Source: Erythrobacter aureus (GTDB lineage Bacteria > Pseudomonadota > Alphaproteobacteria > Sphingomonadales > Sphingomonadaceae). Taken from it: a stretch of DNA of 64,000 nt. The stretch spans positions 2,334,501 to 2,398,500 of the forward strand of contig NZ_CP031357.1 in NCBI RefSeq assembly GCF_003355455.1. Direction: 5' to 3'. The position numbers and the translations under genes are program-made. Position 1 is the first letter of the stretch; each line of letters opens with the position of its first letter. Below, piece after piece: positions 8,096-15,989 of the stretch. The notes under the pieces are model-generated. The model was not told the origin of the DNA and did no database searches. It saw only the letters and a list, made by a program, of their open reading frames with translations.

Positions 8096-10762
8096 TCAGC
8101 CAGCAATCGTGCTCCGCACTGCAGCCAGTGCCACATCGGCCTTGCTGCCGTCGGGGCCGCCGCCCTGGGCCATGTCGGGGCGACCGCCGCCGCCCTTGCC
8201 GCCAAGCGCCTCGACACCGGTGCGTACCAGCTCGACCGCGCTGAAGCGGTCGGTCAGATCGTCGGTAACCGCCACGGCAAAGGCGGCCTTCCCGTCGTTA
8301 ACCGCGCAGATCGCCGCGATACCCGAGCCCATACGCGTCTTCGCCTCATCGAGCAGCGGGCGCAGTTCCTTGGGGTTCAACCCATCGATCACTTGCCCGG
8401 AGAACGTTACGCCCCCGATATCCTCATCGGCCGGGCCAGCATCACCCGAACCGCCGCCGCCCAGCGCGAGCGCACGTTTGGCTTCGGCCAGCTCCTTTTC
8501 GAGCCGTTTGCGCTCCTCGACCAACGCAGCGACACGAGTGGGCGCATCGTCTGGCGAAGTTTTGAGCGCGCTGGCGATGGCCTTCACCGCTTCATCGCGT
8601 GCGACCAGCCATTGGCGCGCAGCCTCGCCGGTCAGCGCCTCGATCCGGCGCACACCCGAACTAACGGCGCTTTCCGACACGATCTTGAACAGACCGATAT
8701 CGCCGGTCGCCTTGACGTGGGTGCCGCCGCACAGTTCGACCGAGTAGTCGCGCCCGCTCCCATCCCTGGCACCGCCTTTGCGCCCCATCGAAAGCACGCG
8801 GACCTCGTCGCCATACTTCTCACCGAATAAGGCAAGCGCGCCTGCCTCGACCGCATCTTCGGGGGTCATCAAGCGCGTACCCACGGTTTCGTTGGCACGG
8901 ATTTCCTCGTTCACTTCGGCCTCGATCGCGGCGACGTCCTCCTCGCTCAGCGGTTTCGGATGCGAGAAGTCGAAGCGGAAGCGGTCGTCGGACACGAGCG
9001 AGCCCTTCTGCGTCACATGCCCGCCGAGCCGGTTCCGTAGCGCGGCATGGACAAGGTGCGTCGCCGAATGGTTGGCGCGGATGCGGTCGCGGCGCTCGGC
9101 ATCGACTTCGAGGTGGACGGCATCGCCAAGCTTTACCGAGCCCTTGGCGATCGTGCCGACATGCGTGTGCAAGCGGCCCAAGGGCTTGTTGGTGGTCTCG
9201 ACCGCGAATTCGAGCCCTTCGGGCGTCCAGATGCGACCCGCATCGCCCGTCTGGCCGCCGCTTTCGCCATAGAAAGGCGTCTGGTTGGTCAGGATGACGA
9301 CCGCATCGCCCTCATTGGCCGAATCCACTTCGGCACCGTCCTTTACGATGGCGACGACCGCCGCCTCGCCCGTGGTCGAGTTGTAACCGGTAAATTCGGT
9401 CGAGCCCTCGCGCTCGGCAATGTCGAACCAGACGTCCTCGCTGGCGGCCTCGCCAGACCCCTTCCACGCGGCGCGCGCGGCGGCTTTCTGCTGCTGCATC
9501 GCCGCGTCGAAACCGTTCCTGTCGACGCCGATCCCGCGGCTGCGCAGCGCGTCTTCGGTAAGGTCGTAGGGAAAGCCGTAGGTGTCGTAGAGCTTGAACG
9601 CGGTCTCTCCGTCGAGAGTCCCGCCCTCGCCCATGTCGCCGGTCGCCTCGTCGAGCAGCTTGAGCCCCTTGTCGAGCGTGCGGCGGAATTGGGTTTCTTC
9701 CCGCTCGAGCACTTCCTCGATCAGCGCCTGGCCGCGCTGGAGCTCGGGATAGGCCTGCCCCATCTCGGTGACGAGCGCGGGCACAAGCCGGTGCATCAGC
9801 GGCTCGCTCGCGCCGAGCAGGTGCGCGTGGCGCATCGCACGGCGCATGATCCGGCGCAGCACATAGCCGCGCCCTTCGTTCGACGGCAGCACACCGTCGG
9901 CCATCAGGAAGCTGGTCGAGCGCAAATGGTCTGCGATCACGCGGTGGCTGGCGGTGCGATCGCCTTCTGCCTTCACGCCGGTCAGCCCCTCGCTCGCCGC
10001 GATCAGGTGCTTGAAGGTGTCGGTATCGTAATTGTCGTGGACCCCCTGCATGACGGCCGCGACGCGCTCGATGCCCATGCCGGTGTCGATGCTGGGCTTG
10101 GGCAGATCGGCGACGATCTCGTCGTTCTCCTGCGCATGCTGCATGAAGACGAGGTTCCAGATCTCGACGAAGCGGTCCCCATCCTCTTCGGGGCTACCCG
10201 GAGGGCCGCCCCAGATATGATCGCCATGATCGTAGAAGATTTCCGAGCACGGACCACACGGCCCGTCCGAACCCATCGCCCAGAAATTGTCCTTGGTCGG
10301 TATGCGGATGATCTTCTCGTCGGCAAAGCCGGTAAGCTTCTTCCACAGGTCGAACGCCTCATCGTCGGTATGATAGACCGTGACCAGAAGGCGTGCGGGA
10401 TCGAGGCCCCATTCCCTGGTCAGCAGCGTCCATGCATGATGGATCGCCTGCTCCTTGAAATAGTCGCCGAAGCTGAAATTGCCGAGCATCTCGAAAAAGG
10501 TGTGGTGCCGCGCGGTGTAGCCGACATTGTCGAGATCGTTGTGCTTGCCCCCGGCCCGCACGCATTTCTGCGCGCTGGTCGCACGCGGTGCGGGCGGCTG
10601 TTCGAGGCCGGTGAAGGCGTTCTTGAACGGCACCATCCCGGCATTGACAAACATCAGCGTGGGATCGCTGAACGGGACGAGCGGCGCGCTGGCGACTTCG
10701 GCATGCTCGTGGGAGCCGAAATAGTCGAGAAAGCTGCGGCGAATGTCGTTGGTCGAAGTCAT
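8096..10762 (-). CDS. alaS: Alanyl-tRNA synthetase
   Basis: Charges tRNA-Ala with alanine; cytoplasmic class II synthetase. 888 aa, full length. Seen in order: the N-terminal MTSTNDIRRSFLDYF, class II motif 2 region (RHHTFFEMLGNFSFGDYFKE), GMGIERVAAVMQG, the editing domain with HSATHLVHAALR and the zinc-binding CGGTHVKATGDIG, and a C-terminal C-Ala domain with a GGGGRPDMAQGGG segment. The start is set at 10762, where the protein matches the family N-terminus; an in-frame ATG 36 bases upstream adds an unlikely extension. Confidence 0.97.
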   Translation of the reverse strand: MTSTNDIRRSFLDYFGSHEHAEVASAPLVPFSDPTLMFVNAGMVPFKNAFTGLEQPPAPRATSAQKCVRAGGKHNDLDNVGYTARHHTFFEMLGNFSFGDYFKEQAIHHAWTLLTREWGLDPARLLVTVYHTDDEAFDLWKKLTGFADEKIIRIPTKDNFWAMGSDGPCGPCSEIFYDHGDHIWGGPPGSPEEDGDRFVEIWNLVFMQHAQENDEIVADLPKPSIDTGMGIERVAAVMQGVHDNYDTDTFKHLIAASEGLTGVKAEGDRTASHRVIADHLRSTSFLMADGVLPSNEGRGYVLRRIMRRAMRHAHLLGASEPLMHRLVPALVTEMGQAYPELQRGQALIEEVLEREETQFRRTLDKGLKLLDEATGDMGEGGTLDGETAFKLYDTYGFPYDLTEDALRSRGIGVDRNGFDAAMQQQKAAARAAWKGSGEAASEDVWFDIAEREGSTEFTGYNSTTGEAAVVAIVKDGAEVDSANEGDAVVILTNQTPFYGESGGQTGDAGRIWTPEGLEFAVETTNKPLGRLHTHVGTIAKGSVKLGDAVHLEVDAERRDRIRANHSATHLVHAALRNRLGGHVTQKGSLVSDDRFRFDFSHPKPLSEEDVAAIEAEVNEEIRANETVGTRLMTPEDAVEAGALALFGEKYGDEVRVLSMGRKGGARDGSGRDYSVELCGGTHVKATGDIGLFKIVSESAVSSGVRRIEALTGEAARQWLVARDEAVKAIASALKTSPDDAPTRVAALVEERKRLEKELAEAKRALALGGGGSGDAGPADEDIGGVTFSGQVIDGLNPKELRPLLDEAKTRMGSGIAAICAVNDGKAAFAVAVTDDLTDRFSAVELVRTGVEALGGKGGGGRPDMAQGGGPDGSKADVALAAVRSTIAG

Positions 10763-10834
10763 GAGCGCGCAGTTAGGCAATCGCGCATCGCCCGACAAGC
10801 GCGAATGCCCGGACAGACTGTGTAGTACCGGCGA

Positions 10835-11665
10835 TCAGCGGGGCGAACGAGCGGTCACGATCCAGCAGGCAGCGGGAAGCGATACTGCGTCGCCGCGATG
10901 ATGGGCTTCCAGCACGCCGCGTAGCCTGGCGAGTGCCTCGCCCCGCTGCGACCCGTCGAGCGATGCGATAGCGCGCGCTGCGGGGCCGATGCGCAGGAAA
11001 TAGGAAAGCGCCTCGTCCACCGCATCCTCACCCTTGCCCACGACCATTGAATAGTCGATCGGTTCGAAACCGATCTCCTGCCATCCGGCTTCGGAAAGTA
11101 TGCCCTCGACCCGCTCGCGATCGCCGAATGCAAAGGGGCCGGGCGCATGCGGATCGGGTTTCGGACCGTCTCCCGGCGGCAGGGCAGAGGCGAGCTCGCG
11201 AACCCAACCGTTTTCGCCGCGCTCGCGGAAGCAGGAAAAGACGAGGTTCGCACCGGGCATCGCCTGGCCCGCAATATGCGCGAATGCGGCGACGGGATCA
11301 TCGAAGAACATGACGCCATGGCGTGAGACCAGCAGATCGGGCCGTTCGCCCTCGCCCGCGGTCCACGCAGCAGCATCGCCGAGCGCGAAGCGAAGATTGC
11401 CGAGCTTGGAGGCGCGCACCCGTGCAACGCCGAGCAGATCCGTGCTAACATCGACGCCAGTCACCCGAGCGGAGGGTGTATCGGCAGCCAGCGCTACCGA
11501 GAGTTCGCCCGCACCGCACCCGATGTCCATTACCCGCGTGAAAGCATGCGCGCGCGCAACCTCAAGCAGACGCTCGGTCACCGGGGTGAAACTGCGGTCT
11601 GTCCGCTGCCATTCCTCGGCCCAGGCGTTCCCGACCTGTCCAGTCCATTCGAATTGATCGGTCAT
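10835..11665 (-). CDS. Class I SAM-dependent methyltransferase
   Basis: 276 aa soluble protein with the Rossmann methyltransferase fold. The SAM-binding motif I is VMDIGCGAGELSVALA (about residues 45-60), followed by the acidic strand VTGVDVS. The middle part (LLVSRHGVMFFDDPVAAFAH) matches motifs of UbiE/arsenite-type small-molecule methyltransferases. Substrate unknown. It starts four bases downstream of the epimerase stop and so is likely the third gene of a unit with the two UDP-sugar genes. Confidence 0.85.
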   Translation of the reverse strand: MTDQFEWTGQVGNAWAEEWQRTDRSFTPVTERLLEVARAHAFTRVMDIGCGAGELSVALAADTPSARVTGVDVSTDLLGVARVRASKLGNLRFALGDAAAWTAGEGERPDLLVSRHGVMFFDDPVAAFAHIAGQAMPGANLVFSCFRERGENGWVRELASALPPGDGPKPDPHAPGPFAFGDRERVEGILSEAGWQEIGFEPIDYSMVVGKGEDAVDEALSYFLRIGPAARAIASLDGSQRGEALARLRGVLEAHHRGDAVSLPAACWIVTARSPR

Positions 11666-11669
11666 GTTC

Positions 11670-12692
11670 TCACTTTTGATAGAAGTCGCGATACCATTCG
11701 ACGAAGCGCCGTACGCCCTCGCCTATATCGGTGTTCGGTACATAGCCGGTGAGCGCGCGGAGCAGTTCCGCATCGGCCCAGGTCGCGGGCACATCGCCGG
11801 GCTGCATCGGCATGAGATGTCGCTTGGCTTCGACCCCGAGTGCCTTTTCAATCGCCGCGATCATCGCTTCAAGCTGCACCGGTCGCGAATTACCGATATT
11901 CACCACACGCCATGGGGCAACAGGGGAGAGGCTGTCGCCTTCGGCGATGTCTGCCAGGTCTGCGGGACGCTGCGGCGGCGCGTCGATCAGCCGCCGTACG
12001 GCTTCCACGAGGTCTTCGACATAGGTGAAGTCGCGCATCATCTCGCCATGATTGTAAACGTCGATTGCTTCTTGGTTGAAGATTTTAGCGACGAACTTGA
12101 ACGGAACCATATCTGGACGTCCCCAAGGGCCGTAGACAGTGAAGAAGCGGAACATCGTTACCGGGAGGCCAAACAGATGCGCATAGGAGTGCGCCATCGC
12201 CTCGGTCGCCTTCTTCGTCGCCGCATAGAAGGACATCTGGTGATCCGCCTTCATCGTCTCGCGATAGGGCATCTCGGTATTCGCGCCATAGGCCGAGGAG
12301 GTCGAGGCGAGCAGCATGTGTTGCGGCGGATGGGCACGCGCCGCCTCGAGCAGTTCGAATGTGCCGACGAGATTACTGTCGAGATAACTGCGCGGATTGT
12401 CGATCGAATAGCGCACCCCGGCCTGCGCGGCGAGGTGAACGACGATGTTCGGCCGGTGTTCGGCGAAGAGATCGGCCAATAATCCCGGGGTTTCGATGGG
12501 CTGGTTGATCGCGGAAAAGCCCGCACTCTGCAGCAGCGCGGCCTGACGCCTGCGTTTGAGATCGGGATCGTAATAATCCGAAAGGCTGTCGATTCCGATA
12601 ACCGTGAATCCGTCGGCCAGCAGTCGACGGGAGAGGTGATAACCGATAAACCCTGCCGATCCCGTGACCAGCGCGGTGCGTGTCTCGCCCAT
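11670..12692 (-). CDS. UDP-glucuronate 4-epimerase family protein
   Basis: 340 aa extended short-chain dehydrogenase that interconverts UDP-glucuronate and UDP-galacturonate (or a related nucleotide sugar) for polysaccharide synthesis. NAD-binding GxxGxxG in TGSAGFIGYHL at residues 10-20, GIDSLSDYYD, the SSAYG substrate loop and the catalytic YxxxK in YAATKKATE. The ATG at 12692 overlaps the stop of the UDP-glucose dehydrogenase gene as TGATG, so the TTG three bases upstream is not needed as start. Together with that gene it forms a path from UDP-glucose to UDP-glucuronate and its epimer. Confidence 0.9.
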   Translation of the reverse strand: MGETRTALVTGSAGFIGYHLSRRLLADGFTVIGIDSLSDYYDPDLKRRRQAALLQSAGFSAINQPIETPGLLADLFAEHRPNIVVHLAAQAGVRYSIDNPRSYLDSNLVGTFELLEAARAHPPQHMLLASTSSAYGANTEMPYRETMKADHQMSFYAATKKATEAMAHSYAHLFGLPVTMFRFFTVYGPWGRPDMVPFKFVAKIFNQEAIDVYNHGEMMRDFTYVEDLVEAVRRLIDAPPQRPADLADIAEGDSLSPVAPWRVVNIGNSRPVQLEAMIAAIEKALGVEAKRHLMPMQPGDVPATWADAELLRALTGYVPNTDIGEGVRRFVEWYRDFYQK

Positions 12693-13858
12693 CAATCGGC
12701 GCCGAACAGGTCGCGGGTGAAGACCTTCTCGCGCACATCGGCGAGATCGGGATCGAGGCGATTGGCGACAATGACGTCCGCGTCCTGTTTGAACCGGCCG
12801 AGATCGCGTTCGACCCGGCTGCCGAAGAAGCTATCCTCCTCCATCACCGGTTCGTAAACGATCACCTCGATCCCCTTGGCCTTGACCCGCTTCATGATGC
12901 CCTGGATCGAGGACTGGCGGAAATTGTCCGAACCGGCCTTCATGACCAAGCGGAAAATGCCCACCGTTTTCGGCGCCTTGGCGATGATCCGATCGGCGAG
13001 GTAATCCTTGCGGGTACGGTTGGCATCGACAATCGCGCGGATGAGGTTCTGCGGAACCTCCGAGTAATTCGCCAGCAATTGCTTGGTGTCCTTGGGCAGG
13101 CAATAGCCGCCATAGCCGAAGGACGGATTGTTGTAATGCGAACCGATGCGCGGATCGAGACCGACACCATCGATGATCTGGCGCGTGTCGAGGCCGCGCG
13201 AGAGAGCATAACTGTCGAGCTCGTTGAAGAAGGCGACACGCATGGCGAGATAGGTATTGGCGAAGAGCTTGATCGCTTCCGCCTCTTCGGCATCGGTCAG
13301 CAGAACCGGGACATCGTCGACCAATGTGGGTTGGACCAGCAGATTGGCGAAGCTGCGTGCCCGGTCCGAACGCTCGCCGACAACGATACGCGACGGGTGC
13401 AGATTGTCGTACAGCGCCTTGCCTTCGCGCAGGAATTCGGGGCTGAAGATGATCCGGTCGCTCGCGAACCGCCTGCGGGCCTCGGTCACGTATCCGACGG
13501 GCACCGTGGATTTGATGACCACGACGGCGCGTTCACTCCCGACCAAGACCTGTTCGATCACCGCATCGACCGCGCTCGTGTCGAAGAAATTGGTTTCGAC
13601 GTCGTAATTGGTCGGCACGGCGGCGACCACGAATTCCGCGCCCTCGATCGCAGCGGAGGCATCGGTGGTGAAGGACAGGTCGAGATCCTCCCGGCGGAGA
13701 TATTCCTCGACCAGCTCGTCCTGGATCGGCGAGGTCCGCTTGGCCAGCATCGCGACGCGCTCGGTAGAAACGTCACATCCGACTACCGTATTGTGCTGCG
13801 CCAGCATGATGGCATTGGAAAGGCCGACATAGCCGAGCCCGAAAACCGCGATCTTCAT
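12692..13858 (-). CDS. ugd: UDP-glucose 6-dehydrogenase
   Basis: 388 aa. Oxidises UDP-glucose to UDP-glucuronate using two NAD+. The N-terminal NAD site is KIAVFGLGYVGLSNA, the middle block is STVPVGYVTEA and EFLREGKALYD, and the catalytic cysteine lies in GYGGYCLPKDTKQ. Length and motifs match the short E. coli Ugd class. The start is placed at MKIAVFG (13858), with an alternative ATG 15 bases upstream. It is the first gene of the ugd-epimerase-methyltransferase unit, likely feeding capsule or exopolysaccharide synthesis. Confidence 0.93.
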   Translation of the reverse strand: MKIAVFGLGYVGLSNAIMLAQHNTVVGCDVSTERVAMLAKRTSPIQDELVEEYLRREDLDLSFTTDASAAIEGAEFVVAAVPTNYDVETNFFDTSAVDAVIEQVLVGSERAVVVIKSTVPVGYVTEARRRFASDRIIFSPEFLREGKALYDNLHPSRIVVGERSDRARSFANLLVQPTLVDDVPVLLTDAEEAEAIKLFANTYLAMRVAFFNELDSYALSRGLDTRQIIDGVGLDPRIGSHYNNPSFGYGGYCLPKDTKQLLANYSEVPQNLIRAIVDANRTRKDYLADRIIAKAPKTVGIFRLVMKAGSDNFRQSSIQGIMKRVKAKGIEVIVYEPVMEEDSFFGSRVERDLGRFKQDADVIVANRLDPDLADVREKVFTRDLFGAD

Positions 13859-13953
13859 CGAACCACCCGTCAATCAGCATCCAGCCGCGAGACGCGGCAG
13901 CGCGGGCCTTCTGTGGGGTGGCGGAGACGAATGCAAGCCTTGCTCCGATCCTC

Positions 13954-14580
13954 TCACCATATGAAATAGGCACCGCCGCGTTCACGCGCGCGCTGCCAGG
14001 CAGGCCGGGCGTGGATCGCTTCGACGAATTTCGCCAGCTTCGGGGCCTTTTCCGCATAGCCCTGCATCACCGCGATTTCGGCCGGGAAGCTCATCATCAC
14101 ATCGGCCGCCGACCAGTCGGCACCGACGAAATGCAGATCGTCGGAGATCTTGTCCTCGGCGAACTGGATGTGCGCGGCGAGCTGTTCCTCGATGCGGGGC
14201 ATTATCGGGGCGGCCGCATCACCGAGATGCCCGGCATAGATCTTGAGCATGACGGGGACGAAGAAACTGCTTTCGCCGAACTGCATCCATTCCAGATGGC
14301 GGATGTGGTCCTCGCCGTCCGGCGCGGGGAGCCAGTCCTCGCCGCCATGGCGCTTGCACAGATACTGAATGATCGCCCCGCTTTCCGCCACGCATACGCC
14401 ATCGTCCTCGATCAGCGGCGACTTGCCGAGCGGATGGGTCTGCTTGAGTTCGGGCGGAGCCAGATTGGTTTGTGCGTCGCGCTGATAGTGCATGATATCG
14501 TACGCGGCCCCCAATTCCTCGAGCAGCCAGAGGATACGCTGCGAACGGCTGTCGTTGAGGTGGTGGACGGTGATGGTCAT
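13954..14580 (-). CDS. Glutathione S-transferase family protein
   Basis: 208 aa, usual GST length. The N-terminal thioredoxin fold has DSRSQRILWLLEELG, where Ser and Arg near residue 10 are the likely glutathione-activating residues, then KSPLIEDDG with the cis-proline and ESGAIIQYL (the glutathione gamma-glutamyl site). The C-terminal half is all helical. Soluble; substrate unknown. It lies alone between the ugd gene and recA on the same strand. Confidence 0.88.
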   Translation of the reverse strand: MTITVHHLNDSRSQRILWLLEELGAAYDIMHYQRDAQTNLAPPELKQTHPLGKSPLIEDDGVCVAESGAIIQYLCKRHGGEDWLPAPDGEDHIRHLEWMQFGESSFFVPVMLKIYAGHLGDAAAPIMPRIEEQLAAHIQFAEDKISDDLHFVGADWSAADVMMSFPAEIAVMQGYAEKAPKLAKFVEAIHARPAWQRARERGGAYFIW

Positions 14581-14652
14581 GTGGCAGGCCCTCTCTTGCG
14601 ATTCGCCCGCACCCTATCTGCGCGGAGCAGCCTCGACCATGCCGGAAACGGA

Positions 14653-14690
14653 AAAGCCGGTGCGGCCAAGAGGAGGCGCGCACCGGCTTT
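14653..14690 (-). terminator. Terminator-like hairpin after recA
   Basis: Twelve-base perfect inverted repeat AAAGCCGGTGCG / CGCACCGGCTTT downstream of the recA stop; the A/T ends of the stem serve as a short T tract on the minus strand. Confidence 0.75.
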
Positions 14691-14776
14691 CCGTTTGTTC
14701 GGGAGCGCCGGGGGACAGTCCAGCTTCCGCGCCGCCCCGGGGGATCGGGGCCGACGCGCTCCCGCTTGAAGAGAGG

Positions 14777-15841
14777 TCAGTCCTCGTCCGCGTCCGGGCC
14801 GGTCATCATCTCTTCGGCGACCTCGTCGGTGCGGCCGCGAATGGCGGCTTCCAACTTGGCACACATCTCGGGGTTTTCCTTGAGGAACTTCTTGGCGTTT
14901 TCGCGCCCCTGGCCGATGCGGACGCTGTCATAGCTGAACCAGCTGCCCGATTTCTCGACCACGCCCGCCTTGACGCCGAGGTCGAGGATTTCGCCGATCT
15001 TCGAAATGCCCTCGCCATACATGATGTCGAACTCGACCTGCTTGAACGGCGGGGCGACCTTGTTCTTGACCACTTTCACGCGGGTCGAATTGCCGATCAC
15101 CTCGTCACGATCCTTGATCTGCCCAGTGCGGCGGATGTCCAGACGAACCGAGGCATAGAATTTGAGCGCGTTGCCCCCGGTGGTTGTTTCGGGATTGCCA
15201 TACATAACGCCGATTTTCATGCGGAGCTGGTTGATGAAAATCACCATGCACTTGGAACGGTTGATCGAGCCGGTCAGCTTGCGCAGCGACTGCGACATCA
15301 AGCGGGCCTGGAGGCCGACATGACTGTCGCCCATCTCGCCTTCGATTTCGGCGCGCGGCACGAGAGCCGCAACCGAATCTACCACCAGCACATCGATCGC
15401 GTTGGAGCGGACCAGCGTATCGGTTATTTCCAGCGCCTGTTCGCCCGTATCGGGCTGCGACACAATCAGTTCGTCGATATCGACACCCAGCTTCCGGGCA
15501 TAGACCGGATCGAGCGCATGCTCGGCGTCGACGAAAGCGACCGTGCCGCCCGCCTTTTGCGCTTCGGCCAGCACATGAAGCGCCAGCGTGGTCTTGCCCG
15601 AGCTTTCCGGACCATAAATTTCAATCACGCGCCCTTTGGGCAGACCGCCCACGCCCAGTGCGATATCCAGGCCGAGCGACCCGGTGGAAATCGCCTCTAC
15701 CTGCATGGTTTCCTTCTGGCCCAGCTTCATCGCCGAACCCTTGCCGAACGCACGATCGATCTGTGCGAGCGCGGCGTCCAATGCCTTCTGGCGGTCTGCG
15801 TCCACTTTCTTGTCCTCTACGAGCTTCAGACTTGCCGCCAT
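14777..15841 (-). CDS. recA: Recombinase A
   Basis: 354 aa. ATP-dependent strand-exchange protein of homologous recombination and coprotease for LexA in the SOS response. Walker A is GPESSGKTT, followed by FVDAEHALDP, VVDSVAALVP, the L2 loop region and GNALKFYASVRLDIRR. The acidic C-terminus ends GPDADED. The start at 15841 has a full AGGAGG six bases upstream, which decides against an in-frame upstream ATG. A GTTC-N7-GTTC LexA box lies 79-93 bases before the start. Confidence 0.98.
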   Translation of the reverse strand: MAASLKLVEDKKVDADRQKALDAALAQIDRAFGKGSAMKLGQKETMQVEAISTGSLGLDIALGVGGLPKGRVIEIYGPESSGKTTLALHVLAEAQKAGGTVAFVDAEHALDPVYARKLGVDIDELIVSQPDTGEQALEITDTLVRSNAIDVLVVDSVAALVPRAEIEGEMGDSHVGLQARLMSQSLRKLTGSINRSKCMVIFINQLRMKIGVMYGNPETTTGGNALKFYASVRLDIRRTGQIKDRDEVIGNSTRVKVVKNKVAPPFKQVEFDIMYGEGISKIGEILDLGVKAGVVEKSGSWFSYDSVRIGQGRENAKKFLKENPEMCAKLEAAIRGRTDEVAEEMMTGPDADED

Positions 15842-15919
15842 GACATTACCTCCTGCACTTGGCCAGAGCCGCATCCCGACTCTTCAACTGGCAAGCGGTG
15901 TACCCGGTTCGTTCTCATA

Positions 15920-15934
15920 GAACAAGAGGGGAAC
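15920..15934 (-). promoter_or_regulatory. LexA (SOS) box of recA
   Basis: On the minus strand the sequence reads GTTC-CCCTCTT-GTTC, the alphaproteobacterial LexA direct repeat with seven-base spacing, upstream of recA. Confidence 0.85.
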
Positions 15935-15989
15935 GAAAATATTTTCGGCAAGCCCCTCCCTCGCCGTCGATTTCCGCGCTGTGGCTGGC

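Noticed and set aside
9047..10825. 592-codon plus-strand ORF opposite alaS
   Set aside because: Antisense shadow of alaS, with no domain and overlapping the whole synthetase.
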